Source of the DNA: Hyphobacterium sp. CCMP332
GTDB taxonomy: Bacteria; Bacteroidota; Bacteroidia; Cytophagales; CCMP332
Direction: 5' to 3'
Length of the DNA: 64,000 nucleotides
Assembly (NCBI GenBank): GCA_014323545.1
Contig: CP058647.1
Coordinates: 1,404,001 to 1,468,000 of the forward strand
Part shown: positions 26,609-38,154 of the stretch, piece after piece
Layout: each line of letters begins with the position of its first letter
Numbering within the stretch: position 1 is the stretch's first letter
Program-made: the position numbers and the translations under genes
Notes under the pieces: model-generated
Databases searched by the model: none
Told to the model about the DNA's origin: nothing
What the model saw: only the letters and a program-made list of their open reading frames with translations

Positions 26609-27883
26609 ATGGATTTCAAAGACCTCAAGCTCAATCCTCAAATGCTTAAAGCTATTGCTGCAAAAGGCTATCAAAAGCCTACTGAAATACAGCAAAAGGC
26701 CATTCCCTCTATTTTAGGAGGTCAGGATATCATTGGAATTGCCCAGACCGGAACCGGTAAAACGGCCGCCTATCTTTTGCCCATTCTGGTGAAATTGAAT
26801 TTCGCTCAATTTGAAGACCCAAGAGCTATTATTTTAGCTCCGACTAGAGAACTAGCGATCCAAATCGATAAAGAAATTGAAGAATTCGCTGCTTTTACCG
26901 ATTTACGTCATCTGGCTGTTTATGGAGGCACCGGCATCAATCCGCAAATGGAAGCCATTGAAAAAGGCCTGGATATTCTGGTTGCCACGCCTGGAAGGTT
27001 ATTAGATATTTCTAAAAAACATGGAATCAATCTTAAACGCATTAGAATCCTTGTTTTAGACGAAGCGGACCGGGTAATGGATATGGGTTTCATGCCACAA
27101 ATCAATAGAATACTGGAGCTGGTTCCAATGAAAAAACAATGCATGCTGTTTTCCGCCACCATGTCTGAGGCCGTTGAACGGATTGCTTCCGATTTTGTAG
27201 AATTTCCGCATCGTATAGAAATCAGTCCACAGGCCACTCCGGCAGAAACCGTTTCACAGCTTTTCTACAGGGCGCCAAATATCCGAAGTAAAATAAATCT
27301 GCTTTCTTATTTGCTGGAAAATAAATACCCCAATGGTAAAGTCATTGTTTTTTGCAGAACCAAAAAATCCGCAGATGATGTGTTTAAGTTTATTCAAAGA
27401 AAATTGAGTGAGGAAGTAAGGGTTATTCACGCCAATAAAGGACAGAATACACGTATTAATTCGATCAATGCATTTAAAAACAATGAAATAAGAATTTTGG
27501 TTGCCACCGATGTCAGTGCCAGGGGCATTGATATTTCTGATGTAGTTGCAGTAATTAATTTTAACGTGCCGATTATGTATGAAGATTATGTGCACAGAAT
27601 CGGGAGAACCGGAAGGGCTGAAAATAAAGGAACTGCTATCAGTATGGCGGATGAGGCAGAACAATGGCATTTGGGTGAAATTGAAAAATTGATTCAAATG
27701 AAAATTCCTGAAAAGCAATGGCCTGCAGTAGTTGAAATAACTGAAACACCGTTCGAAGAGCAACAAGCGATCAATCGCGAACTCGATTATTTAAAGAGGA
27801 AAAACGATCCGGATTTCAAAGGAGCATTTCATGAGAAAAACCAACATAAACGATTCGGCAAAAAGAAAAAAAGGAGAAAATAG
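26609..27883 (+). CDS. DEAD-box ATP-dependent RNA helicase (RhlE-like)
   Basis: The 424-residue protein has the ordered helicase motifs: Q motif (GYQKPTEIQQKAIP), I (AQTGTGKT), Ia (PTRELAIQ), Ib (TPGRL), II (DEAD), III (SAT), IV (VIVFCRT), V (ARGIDIS) and VI (HRIGRTGR). The C-terminal tail is basic (KRFGKKKKRRK), as in RhlE-type helicases, and probably helps RNA binding. It acts in RNA remodelling, such as ribosome assembly or mRNA decay. It starts divergently from truA. Confidence 0.95.
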   Translation: MDFKDLKLNPQMLKAIAAKGYQKPTEIQQKAIPSILGGQDIIGIAQTGTGKTAAYLLPILVKLNFAQFEDPRAIILAPTRELAIQIDKEIEEFAAFTDLRHLAVYGGTGINPQMEAIEKGLDILVATPGRLLDISKKHGINLKRIRILVLDEADRVMDMGFMPQINRILELVPMKKQCMLFSATMSEAVERIASDFVEFPHRIEISPQATPAETVSQLFYRAPNIRSKINLLSYLLENKYPNGKVIVFCRTKKSADDVFKFIQRKLSEEVRVIHANKGQNTRINSINAFKNNEIRILVATDVSARGIDISDVVAVINFNVPIMYEDYVHRIGRTGRAENKGTAISMADEAEQWHLGEIEKLIQMKIPEKQWPAVVEITETPFEEQQAINRELDYLKRKNDPDFKGAFHEKNQHKRFGKKKKRRK

Positions 27884-27978
27884 CCCGTTTTCATGTAATC
27901 GCGCTGACATTTTCATGATCCATGTCGAAATAATTAAACAAATTCTTCAAAAGAATCCTTGTATATTAAAGTAGAATC

Positions 27979-28884
27979 ATGAAAACACTCATTTACATAT
28001 TATTTTCTTTAGTACTTGTATCCTGTACCAATGGTGAAGCCGGCAGCAATAAAGAAAACAGCCCCTCTTCGGGCATTAGCACTGTCGATATGAATTATTG
28101 GTATCAGGGAAAGGCCGAATTGAGTTCCTATGATTTAAAACAATCGAGATACGGTGAAATTCATAAAGGACATTCCGTATTAATTTTTGTTTCAGAACCA
28201 TTTAACACCGAAAAACAAGTTAAAGCCGATCGGCCGGCAAGTTCCCCCGGCACCAATGTTTTGAAATTAAACTTTACTAAAAAATTCAGCACAGGAATAT
28301 ACCCATACTCTTTGATGACTTCCGTGTTCACGCCAATTAATCAAAATGAATATCCAAATACTTTAAAAGTGAGCACCACCAACCAGGATTGGTGTGGGCA
28401 TACCTTTATGCAGTTGAATCTGGATAAAGACAAATACAGAATTGAACAGTTTTCCTATTTTGAGTCAGAGGGCGATAAACAAATAGAAATTAAAAAAGTA
28501 TTGCTCGAAGATGAGATCTGGAATTTAATCAGGCTTCAGGGTGGAAATTTGCCTGTGGGGAAAATGTCCATTTACCCTTCGACGCAGTATCTGAGGTTAA
28601 AGCATAAAGAAAATAAAGTCTTTGAAGTCAATGCCAGACTTGAAAAGGATAAGGGAATAAATACCTATACTCTGGAATATAAAAACCGGATTTTGAGCAT
28701 AGAATTTGAAAATAAAGAACCCTTTAAAATATTGGGCTGGACCGAAACTTACTTAAATAACGGAGGTGCTGAAACAGAAAATCTTACGACGACCGCTACT
28801 TTGAAAGAAACAATTTTGCTGGACTACTGGAATAAAAACTCAGTAGCTGATTCAGTTTACCGGGCCAAGCTCGGCTTAAATTGA
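27979..28884 (+). CDS. Conserved Bacteroidota lipoprotein of unknown function
   Basis: The 301-residue protein has a lipoprotein signal (LVLVSC, Cys16) and then a Ser/Asn-rich linker. Mature features are YWYQGKAELSSYDLKQSRYGE, VFTPINQNEYP, DWCGHTFMQLN, and a tail LDYWNKNSVADSVYRAKLGL. I recall similar Bacteroidota lipoproteins being labelled 'septum formation inhibitor Maf'; no Maf nucleotide-pyrophosphatase motif is visible here, so that name would mislead. Function unknown. It is probably anchored in the envelope. Confidence 0.8.
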   Translation: MKTLIYILFSLVLVSCTNGEAGSNKENSPSSGISTVDMNYWYQGKAELSSYDLKQSRYGEIHKGHSVLIFVSEPFNTEKQVKADRPASSPGTNVLKLNFTKKFSTGIYPYSLMTSVFTPINQNEYPNTLKVSTTNQDWCGHTFMQLNLDKDKYRIEQFSYFESEGDKQIEIKKVLLEDEIWNLIRLQGGNLPVGKMSIYPSTQYLRLKHKENKVFEVNARLEKDKGINTYTLEYKNRILSIEFENKEPFKILGWTETYLNNGGAETENLTTTATLKETILLDYWNKNSVADSVYRAKLGLN

Positions 28885-28987
28885 ATCAAAAGATTCTCAA
28901 CAGATCTTTTTATCAAGCACAGTAAAAAAGACGATTTTCATCATATTTTAATTCTTCACAAGCTTTCACATTTGTATAAAAATAAAA

Positions 28988-30367
28988 ATGGAAGGCTTCA
29001 ATACGATTTTCGAACCCTTTAAAATTAAGACGGTTGAATCAATAAAATTAACAAGCCGTGAGGAGAGAATTAAATATTTAAAAGAAGCGTATTATAATCC
29101 ATTTCTTCTCGAAAGCGATAAGGTAATCATTGACCTTCTTACCGATAGTGGTACCTCCGCCATGAGTTCAGAACAGTGGGCCGGAATGATGCGCGGAGAT
29201 GAATCTTATGCGGGAGCTCGTTCCTGGATCAGGATGCGCGACACCATTTTAGACCTAAGCGGATACAAACATATTTTACCTACCCATCAGGGCAGGGCGG
29301 CCGAACGAATATTGTACGGTTATCTGGGTGGAAAGGGAAAGATTTTTATTAGCAATACGCTTTTTGACACCACAAGAGCAAATATTGAATTTTCGGGAGC
29401 AGAGGGCATTGATATTCCCATAAGCGAAAACAGCCAGCCATCCTTGTACCATCCATTTAAGGGAAATATGGATATCGCCGGGCTTGAAAATCTTATTAAA
29501 GAAAAGTCCCCCGAAAACATTGGTGCTGTGGTGCTTACCGTAACCAATAACAGCGGTGGAGGTCAGCCTGTGAGCATGGAAAACACCAGAGCCATATCAG
29601 AAATATGTAAAAAATATGCTGTGAAGTTTTTCTTAGACAGCTGCAGAATTGCTGAAAACAGTTATTTCATAAAGAAAAGAGAAAAGGAATTTGAGAATGT
29701 CTCTTATAAAGAAATAGCAAGAGAAATGTTTTCCCTGGCAGACGGCACCATAATGAGCGCCAAAAAAGATGGCCTTGTAAATATGGGAGGATTTCTGGCT
29801 TTCAATGACGATGAACTCAATGAAAAACTTCAAAACCTGTTAATTATCACAGAAGGATTTACCACTTACGGCGGATTGTCAGGCAGGGATATGGAAGCAA
29901 TTGCAACAGGCTTGAATGAAGTTTTTGAACACGATTATTTGCATTACCGCATTCGAAGCATTGCCTATCTGGGTGATCGATTAAAAAAAATGGGAGTTCC
30001 GATCATGGAACCCACTGGCGGGCATGCAGTTTATATCGATGCAAAAGCACTCTATCCCCAAATTCCACTGGATCACTATCCCGGTCAGGCATTGGTATGC
30101 GAGTTATATGTAGAAGGGGGAATCAGAGCAGTGGAAATCGGTTCTGTGATGTTTGGTAAATACAATAAAAGGCACGAACTCATTCCGGCTTCAATGGAAT
30201 TGGTGCGATTGGCAATACCACGGCGGGTGTATACTCAAAGTCATATGGATTTTGTAATTGAAGTGTTTGAAAAAATAATGCAGAAAAGAGAGAAAACTAC
30301 CGGATTAAAAATTGTCTATGAACAGCCATTTTTAAGACATTTTACGGCACATTTTGAGCATTCATAA
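28988..30367 (+). CDS. tnaA: Tryptophanase
   Basis: The 459-residue PLP enzyme is of the beta-eliminating lyase family, which splits tryptophan to indole, pyruvate and ammonia, or tyrosine to phenol. The PLP lysine lies in SAKKDGLVNMGG. Residues that separate the two activities favour tryptophanase: Asp in LFDTTR (Thr in tyrosine phenol-lyase), Ile in IRAVEIG where the phenol-lyase has Arg, and His in LRHFTAHF near the C-terminus (Phe in the phenol-lyase). The 103-base leader shows no obvious TnaC-like peptide. There is no tryptophan permease next to it. Confidence 0.9.
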   Translation: MEGFNTIFEPFKIKTVESIKLTSREERIKYLKEAYYNPFLLESDKVIIDLLTDSGTSAMSSEQWAGMMRGDESYAGARSWIRMRDTILDLSGYKHILPTHQGRAAERILYGYLGGKGKIFISNTLFDTTRANIEFSGAEGIDIPISENSQPSLYHPFKGNMDIAGLENLIKEKSPENIGAVVLTVTNNSGGGQPVSMENTRAISEICKKYAVKFFLDSCRIAENSYFIKKREKEFENVSYKEIAREMFSLADGTIMSAKKDGLVNMGGFLAFNDDELNEKLQNLLIITEGFTTYGGLSGRDMEAIATGLNEVFEHDYLHYRIRSIAYLGDRLKKMGVPIMEPTGGHAVYIDAKALYPQIPLDHYPGQALVCELYVEGGIRAVEIGSVMFGKYNKRHELIPASMELVRLAIPRRVYTQSHMDFVIEVFEKIMQKREKTTGLKIVYEQPFLRHFTAHFEHS

Positions 30368-30439
30368 ACACATTTCGGAAATTACAAGAGCTCCTTTTAA
30401 AACATAATTGATACATTTAAGGGCATTATAAAATCAATT

Positions 30440-30967
30440 ATGAAATATATTTTAATCCCCTTTTTGGCTCTGTTCATATTTTTTATCCCTCAAAAAAATT
30501 ATGGACAGGAAAGAGTACAAGAGGTCTTAAATTCAAAAGTAAGCCCTGAAGAATTGAACATTATTATCGGACAATGGACTGGAACACTCACATACATTGA
30601 TTACAAATCCAATAATCCTTATACAATGCCCGCGGACTTAATTGTTGAAAAGGGTTCTAATGAAAATCAGCTTGTGCTTTCAAATATTTATCCGAAAGAA
30701 CCCAAAGCAAACGATAAGTACAATATGAAATTATCGAAAAATGGAACACAGATCAACAAAAAGACGATAAAAACGAAAAAGAAGCTTGCAAATAATCAAA
30801 CTGAAATAGCGGTGGAATACACGGGTAAAGATGATAACAAAAAAGCCCTAATCAGAACTGTATATACCTTTGATTCATCTAACTTCTCTATTAGAAAAGA
30901 AGTAAATTTTGATAGCTCCGATAAGTGGATAAAAAGGAATGAATATAAATACCTAAGAAAGGAATAA
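30440..30967 (+). CDS. Secreted protein of unknown function
   Basis: The 175-residue protein has a signal peptide ending NYGQE (about residue 22). The mature part has IIGQWTGTLTYIDYKSNNPYT, a G-x-W start typical of lipocalin-like or similar small beta-barrels, followed by Lys/Asn-rich alternating strands. I do not recognise the family. A strong terminator follows it at 30993-31016. Confidence 0.72.
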   Translation: MKYILIPFLALFIFFIPQKNYGQERVQEVLNSKVSPEELNIIIGQWTGTLTYIDYKSNNPYTMPADLIVEKGSNENQLVLSNIYPKEPKANDKYNMKLSKNGTQINKKTIKTKKKLANNQTEIAVEYTGKDDNKKALIRTVYTFDSSNFSIRKEVNFDSSDKWIKRNEYKYLRKE

Positions 30968-30990
30968 GTGCGAATTCCATATAATTAAAA

Positions 30991-31016
30991 AAGGCGGCTT
31001 TTTAGCCGCCTTTTCA
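30991..31016. terminator. Bidirectional intrinsic terminator
   Basis: GGCGGCT (30993-30999), a 4-base loop, AGCCGCC (31004-31010), then TTTT. A-runs lie on the other side, so it can stop transcription from both the 30440 gene and the converging katG. Confidence 0.88.
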
Positions 31017-31035
31017 ATTGATTCAAAAAAATTAA

Positions 31036-33372
<2,337 letters not shown>

Positions 33373-34302
33373 ATGACTTTACAACAATTCGAATACATCG
33401 TCGCGCTTGATGAATACCGGCATTATGTAAATGCAGCCGAGCATTGTTTTGTGTCTCAGCCCAATCTTACCATGCAGGTAAAAAAATTAGAAGAAGAGAT
33501 TGGGGTAAGAATATTTGATCGCGATAAAAAGCCACTACAGCCCACTGAAATTGGCAAAGAAGTAATTTCAAGAGCCAGGCAAATACTGCGTGAATCCAGT
33601 CAGCTCAAAGAGTTTGTAATTCACGAAAAAGAATCGGTGGAAGGAGAGTTTACAATAGGTATAATTCCTACCCTTGCTCCTTATCTTTTACCCAATTTTC
33701 TGCCCCAGTTTATTAAAGAAAACCCCAGGGTTCATTTGAAAATTCAGGAGCTGCAAACAGCACAGATCATTTCTCAGCTCGAAAAAGGAATAATTGATAT
33801 TGGTTTATTGGTAACACCATTAAACGAGACTTCAATTAAAGAATTTCCGGTCTTTTATGAGCCTTTTCTATTGTACTTGCCAAAAAGTCATCGTTTTCAG
33901 GATGAAAAACTATTATTGGCTGAAGATCTCGATCCAAGCGAAGTACTGGTTTTGGATGAAGGGCATTGTTTCAGGGATCAGGCCCTTTCCATTTGCAAAG
34001 GTGCTAAACACCGCTCCTCAATAGGATTTGATTATCAATCCGGATCAATAGAAGCCTTGAAAAATCTGGTTCAAAACGGCGTTGGCTATACGCTCGTACC
34101 GGAAATGTCGGTGATAAATGAATTGAATTCGGTACATATCAAGCGCTTTTCAAATCCCGAACCCGTGCGGGAAGTCAGCATTGTTGTCCACAGCAGTTAT
34201 TTCAAGCAAACCGTGATCGATCGATTAAAAGAGATCATTCAAAAAGTAGTTCCGGCCCGCTTTTTGGAAAAGCAAAAAATTGTGGAAATGGATTGGAAAT
34301 AA
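33373..34302 (+). CDS. oxyR: Peroxide-sensing LysR-type regulator OxyR
   Basis: The 309-residue protein has an N-terminal winged helix-turn-helix (HYVNAAEHCFVSQPNLTMQVKKLEEE) and a C-terminal effector domain. The redox pair is visible as Cys199 and Cys208 in GHCFRDQALSIC, at the same positions as in E. coli OxyR, where they form the peroxide-induced disulfide. The divergent neighbour is katG. It is followed by an intrinsic terminator. Confidence 0.96.
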   Translation: MTLQQFEYIVALDEYRHYVNAAEHCFVSQPNLTMQVKKLEEEIGVRIFDRDKKPLQPTEIGKEVISRARQILRESSQLKEFVIHEKESVEGEFTIGIIPTLAPYLLPNFLPQFIKENPRVHLKIQELQTAQIISQLEKGIIDIGLLVTPLNETSIKEFPVFYEPFLLYLPKSHRFQDEKLLLAEDLDPSEVLVLDEGHCFRDQALSICKGAKHRSSIGFDYQSGSIEALKNLVQNGVGYTLVPEMSVINELNSVHIKRFSNPEPVREVSIVVHSSYFKQTVIDRLKEIIQKVVPARFLEKQKIVEMDWK

Positions 34303-34303
34303 A

Positions 34304-34337
34304 AAAAGCCCAAATGTTAAAATTCGGGCTTCTTTTT
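34304..34337 (+). terminator. Intrinsic terminator after oxyR
   Basis: AAGCCC(A)AAT and ATT(C)GGGCTT form a stem with one mismatch around a short loop, followed by TCTTTTT. A-runs on the left allow it to act for the converging gene at 34352 as well. Confidence 0.75.
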
Positions 34338-34351
34338 CACATGAGGGCTAA

Positions 34352-34963
34352 TTAATTTTCAACTACGCCTTCGAGCACGTCTTTTATGTCTACTCTTTGT
34401 CCGTCTTTGTATGACACGATCCAGGCATCTTTGACCCCCATTTCGCGCAAGTATTTTTTAAATGCATCGGCTTCCCAGTAATCGCGGAAAATGCCTATTG
34501 AATATTTCTTCATTCCCCCATCTTCATCGCCGGAAAAATTGGGGTTATTGTCAATAAATTTACTCAGATCCTTATTTTTAAAGGCCCCAATTTGTACCTT
34601 GAAAACGATACCTTCATTGGGATTTCCTACTGCAAAACCGGGGACGCTCTTTGGTTTCTCATTCTGCATTTGTGTTATTCTGGCCTGTAGCGATTTGTTT
34701 TTGCTTTTCAGATCAGAAATTTCGTCGTTTTTTGCCTCCAATTGGTTTTGAGCATCTTCAAGATCTGCTCTCATCATTGTGATCTGAGATTTCATTTTTT
34801 CATTGGATTCAACCAATTCCTTAAATTCATCAGGCCCCATCCTTTTCTTTTTCTTTTTCCACTCCTTCATGAGTTTTTTTAATTCTTTAGGGCTCAATTC
34901 CTCCTGAGCGCTTACATAAAGGGTAGAAAAAAGTAGGGCAAACACGATAAATAATACTCTCAT
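34352..34963 (-). CDS. Exported coiled-coil protein with SPOR-like C-terminal domain
   Basis: The 203-residue protein has a signal peptide (about residues 1-19, ending VSAQ). A highly charged coiled coil follows (about 24-105; KLMKEWKKKKKRM, then heptads of Met/Leu/Ile). The C-terminal domain (about 118-190) has VFKVQIGAFKNKD, YSIGIFRDYWEADAFKKYL and AWIVSYKDGQRV, the pattern of a SPOR-like peptidoglycan-binding fold. It may bind denuded glycan strands in the periplasm; this is an inference from the fold. Confidence 0.78.
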   Translation of the reverse strand: MRVLFIVFALLFSTLYVSAQEELSPKELKKLMKEWKKKKKRMGPDEFKELVESNEKMKSQITMMRADLEDAQNQLEAKNDEISDLKSKNKSLQARITQMQNEKPKSVPGFAVGNPNEGIVFKVQIGAFKNKDLSKFIDNNPNFSGDEDGGMKKYSIGIFRDYWEADAFKKYLREMGVKDAWIVSYKDGQRVDIKDVLEGVVEN

Positions 34964-35028
34964 TGCTTTAATAATTAGCTTAAAAATTAATTTTTATGAC
35001 ATAATAATACGGAAAATACCTTATTCCG

Positions 35029-36423
35029 TTATTTTAAACCCCCGGTCATGTTTTCAGGAACCACCCATTCATCGAATTGCTCCGAGCTTAATAACCCGAG
35101 CTCAATGGCCGCTTCTCTAAGGGTTTTATTCTCTTTATGCGCCTTTTTTGCGATTTTAGCCGCATTTTCATAACCGATATGTGTATTTAATGCCGTGACC
35201 AACATAAGCGATCGTTCCAGTTTGTCTTTGATTTCCGCATGATTGGGTTCAATGCCAATGGCGCAATTATCGTTAAAAGATTTACAGGCATCTCCTATTA
35301 ATCTGGCCTGATTAAGCATATTAAAAATCATCATGGGCTTAAATACATTCAATTCAAAATGTCCTGTGGAGCCTCCTACGGCTATGGCCATATCCAGGCC
35401 AATCACCTGCGCACAAACCATGGTTAATGCTTCGCATTGGGTAGGATTTACTTTTCCGGGCATGATGGAAGAACCGGGTTCATTTTCGGGGATTAATATT
35501 TCACCAATTCCGGACCTCGGGCCTGAGGCCAACATTCTGATATCGTTGCCAATTTTCATGAGGCTTACGGCCAATTGCTTTAATGCTCCGGAAGTTTCCA
35601 CGATAGCATCATGGGCCGCCAGGGCTTCAAATTTATTTTCAGCACTTCGATGTGGGTTGCCAGAGTGTTCGGCAATTTTTTTAGCCACCAGCTCCGCATA
35701 GCCTCTGGGCGTATTTAATCCCGTTCCAACAGCCGTTCCACCCAAAGCCAATTCGGATAAATGATCCAGGGTATTGTCTAATGCTTTTAAACCGTGATCC
35801 AGCTGTGAGACATAACCGGAAAATTCCTGACCTAAGGTTAAAGGTGTGGCATCCATAAAATGCGTGCGGCCTATCTTAACTACTTTTTCGAAGGCCTTTG
35901 ACTTTTTATCCAATGTATCTCTTAGTTTTTTAACTTTTGGAATAGTAGTCTTTACTACCATTTCATAGCCCGCAATATGCATGGCCGTGGGAAAGGTGTC
36001 GTTGGAAGATTGGGATTTATTGACATCGTCATTGGGGTGTACCGATTTTTTTTCATCGCTGAGTTGGCCACCTTGTAATACATGCGCTCTATTGGCGATG
36101 ACCTCATTGCAATTCATATTGGATTGTGTTCCCGAGCCGGTTTGCCATACTACCAATGGAAACTGATCATCTAGTTTTCCTTCCAGTATTTCATCACAGA
36201 CTTTAGAAATAAGATCAGCTTTGGATTGGTCCAAAACCCCCAATTCAGCATTGGTTTGGGCTGCAGACTTTTTGAGAATGGCAAAAGCGCGAATGATTTC
36301 AATTGGCATTTTATCATTGCCTATTTTAAAATTTTGAAGCGATCGCTGGGTTTGGGCTCCCCAATATTTATCTTCCGGGACTTTTACCTCTCCCATGGTG
36401 TCATTTTCGATTCTGTGGCTCAT
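35029..36423 (-). CDS. fumC: Fumarate hydratase, class II
   Basis: The 464-residue enzyme interconverts fumarate and malate in the TCA cycle. It starts [20 protein letters not shown] and shows the family segments [11 protein letters not shown], the SSNDTFPTA substrate site, TxxGQEF-type TLGQEFSGY, and the signature [11 protein letters not shown]. Length is usual for FumC. The nearest genes are unrelated. Confidence 0.97.
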   Translation of the reverse strand: MSHRIENDTMGEVKVPEDKYWGAQTQRSLQNFKIGNDKMPIEIIRAFAILKKSAAQTNAELGVLDQSKADLISKVCDEILEGKLDDQFPLVVWQTGSGTQSNMNCNEVIANRAHVLQGGQLSDEKKSVHPNDDVNKSQSSNDTFPTAMHIAGYEMVVKTTIPKVKKLRDTLDKKSKAFEKVVKIGRTHFMDATPLTLGQEFSGYVSQLDHGLKALDNTLDHLSELALGGTAVGTGLNTPRGYAELVAKKIAEHSGNPHRSAENKFEALAAHDAIVETSGALKQLAVSLMKIGNDIRMLASGPRSGIGEILIPENEPGSSIMPGKVNPTQCEALTMVCAQVIGLDMAIAVGGSTGHFELNVFKPMMIFNMLNQARLIGDACKSFNDNCAIGIEPNHAEIKDKLERSLMLVTALNTHIGYENAAKIAKKAHKENKTLREAAIELGLLSSEQFDEWVVPENMTGGLK

Positions 36424-36595
36424 GATTTATTTAGGTTTTGGAGAGGTAAAAATAATGGCTTTTACTGGTTTTAAAAATCATGATTTATGCGTTTGTTAGA
36501 AGGAGTTTTTATTCGAATAAGATTCAAGCCAATACAAGGGTACTCGGCTTTCAATGATTTGGGAAAGGAATTTTTGGAATCTCTATTCCTTGATT

Positions 36596-36676
36596 GGAGA
36601 TTCCAAGGACAAGCCTTGGAATGACGTTCAACCTATTCGTCATTCCAAGATTCCGGAACGGAATTCCTGGAATCTC
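36596..36676. repeat. Inverted pair of REP-like palindromic repeats
   Basis: Unit one (36596-36626) runs GGAGATTCCAAG...CTTGGAATGACG. Unit two (36638-36676) is the reverse orientation, CGTCATTCCAAG...GGAATCTC. The 11-base spacer separates them. The same termini (GGAGAyTCC and GGArTGACG) recur at 45413-45563, so this is a dispersed family. Confidence 0.8.
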
Positions 36677-36702
36677 TACTTTTTTGGAGGACACCCAAAA
36701 CT

Positions 36703-36747
36703 CGCCCTCGTATAAGCGTTAGGTAGAGCGATAGATGTACGAGGGCG
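36703..36747. repeat. Inverted repeat
   Basis: CGCCCTCGTA (36703-36712) and TACGAGGGCG (36738-36747) are perfect 10-base arms around a 25-base loop. It lies just past the T9SS-cargo gene's stop. There is no T-run after it, so it could be a stem at the mRNA end but is not a standard terminator. Confidence 0.65.
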
Positions 36748-36758
36748 CCCAAATAAAA

Positions 36759-38033
36759 TCACTCTTTAATAATCTTCCCTCTTCCGCTAGTTATTGGAAT
36801 CACCTGTCTTTCACTTCTAATATCATAAAAATAAAGCCCCCGTGGCAAACCTGATAATGATATGGTGTTTAGGTCGCTATGTAGCAGTTTGTTTATTTGC
36901 AGCCTTCCTTGAAAGTCATAAAGCCTGAATTTGGTATCAGAATTGAAATCATCAAATTCGATTATTAAATAATCTGTTGCCGGATTCGGATAGATTTTTA
37001 CCTCTTCTGATGATTCCTTTATTAGACTTGAAACCGGTTGTCTAAAAGAATAATAATATTTGAACTCATCTGTGAATTCCTGAGGACCTTGATATTCGAA
37101 GAATGAGGAATCCCAAATAACAGGGTTTTGAGCAAAAGAAAAGCCAGGGGTATATCCAAATAAATTGTCTATTACGAAAGGAGTGCCTACTTCAGTAAGA
37201 AGTATATTTAAATCATATCCATATTTGACAGTTCTTATTTTGCCATTGTAATTATCCCAATGTTCAATTGGGTTGTTATTATTATCGTAGCTTATATATT
37301 CTGTAAAACTTACGAATGTGTGACTTAAAGTCGAATCAATACCACCATGAGTTATGGAATCATACCTTGTCATACTTTGATTGTAATGATATATTTCCCC
37401 AGATGAAGGCCTCCACTCAAGAGAGAGCATATTATAATAAAAATCAATTTCCTTCAGCAATAAACTGGCATTATTATAATACAACTTGGTTTTACGAGAT
37501 AGTTCCGGAATATTATTATGTCCGCTGAACCTAAATATAGAATCAACACGATTGTTTACTGAAGAATAATAATATTTTAAACCCGATGAATATTGCCATA
37601 CGTTTTGATTATCAAGATACTTATAGACTATTGAATCAGGCTTATCAATTCCGCCAAAATAATATTCCAGATAGCTAACTTTATTTGAATCTGAGCTAAA
37701 TCTTTGTGTAATAGAGTCTACTAAAGAGGTATAATAAAATTTACTAGTTATTGTATCTGAATTAAACGCATAGAAGCCAATTATGCTATCAATGCGATTT
37801 TGCAAATCATAAATAATGAATGATTTGGTGGAATTAATTAAAACCGTCGAATCGTATTGATTTATCTTCAAACTATCCATAAAAAAAGATGCTCCGTTAT
37901 TTTGATTGATCATTCTCAAAATTTTATCCCCTTGAATTCGGTGAGTTTTAAATGAGTTTTGAGAATGACTTAATATCTGGGAATTACCTTCAATTGACAA
38001 TGCAATTAATATGATCACAAATGCAGTTTTCAT
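36759..38033 (-). CDS. Secreted protein with type IX sorting domain
   Basis: The 424-residue protein has a signal peptide (residues 1-18) and a C-terminal Por/T9SS type A sorting domain of about 75 residues, beginning VKIYPNPATDYL and containing FRLYDFQGRLQ and LSGLPRGLYFYDI. The central 300 residues contain repeated aromatic/Asp/Ser segments of the type YYxSxxxRxDSI, resembling the many Bacteroidota surface proteins built of short beta repeats. It is probably exported to the cell surface or outside. Function unknown. Confidence 0.85.
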   Translation of the reverse strand: MKTAFVIILIALSIEGNSQILSHSQNSFKTHRIQGDKILRMINQNNGASFFMDSLKINQYDSTVLINSTKSFIIYDLQNRIDSIIGFYAFNSDTITSKFYYTSLVDSITQRFSSDSNKVSYLEYYFGGIDKPDSIVYKYLDNQNVWQYSSGLKYYYSSVNNRVDSIFRFSGHNNIPELSRKTKLYYNNASLLLKEIDFYYNMLSLEWRPSSGEIYHYNQSMTRYDSITHGGIDSTLSHTFVSFTEYISYDNNNNPIEHWDNYNGKIRTVKYGYDLNILLTEVGTPFVIDNLFGYTPGFSFAQNPVIWDSSFFEYQGPQEFTDEFKYYYSFRQPVSSLIKESSEEVKIYPNPATDYLIIEFDDFNSDTKFRLYDFQGRLQINKLLHSDLNTISLSGLPRGLYFYDIRSERQVIPITSGRGKIIKE

Positions 38034-38138
38034 TTTACTAATATCATAATTATTTAGACATAAAAATAGTAACTTAATCTCTTTAATTTTTTAATATATC
38101 GAGGCTGAATAATTTCAATGAAATTAGATTCAAATATT

Positions 38139-38146
38139 TACTTTTG
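38139..38146 (+). promoter_or_regulatory. Bacteroidota-type -7 promoter element very close to the start codon
   Basis: TACTTTTG matches TAnnTTTG and ends 8 bases before the radA ATG at 38155, so the mRNA may be nearly leaderless. Confidence 0.5.
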
Positions 38147-38154
38147 AACCACCA

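Larger units (their letters stand above)
36424..36758. other. Gene-free gap with palindromic repeats
   Basis: These 335 bases upstream of fumC and downstream of the T9SS-cargo gene have no coding sequence. They hold a pair of REP-like repeat units at 36596-36676 and an inverted repeat at 36703-36747, each listed separately. The fumC promoter should be in the first 60 bases. Confidence 0.6.

Noticed and set aside
27254-27766. A 170-codon minus-strand frame inside the helicase gene
   Set aside because: It lies wholly antisense to conserved helicase motifs III-VI.
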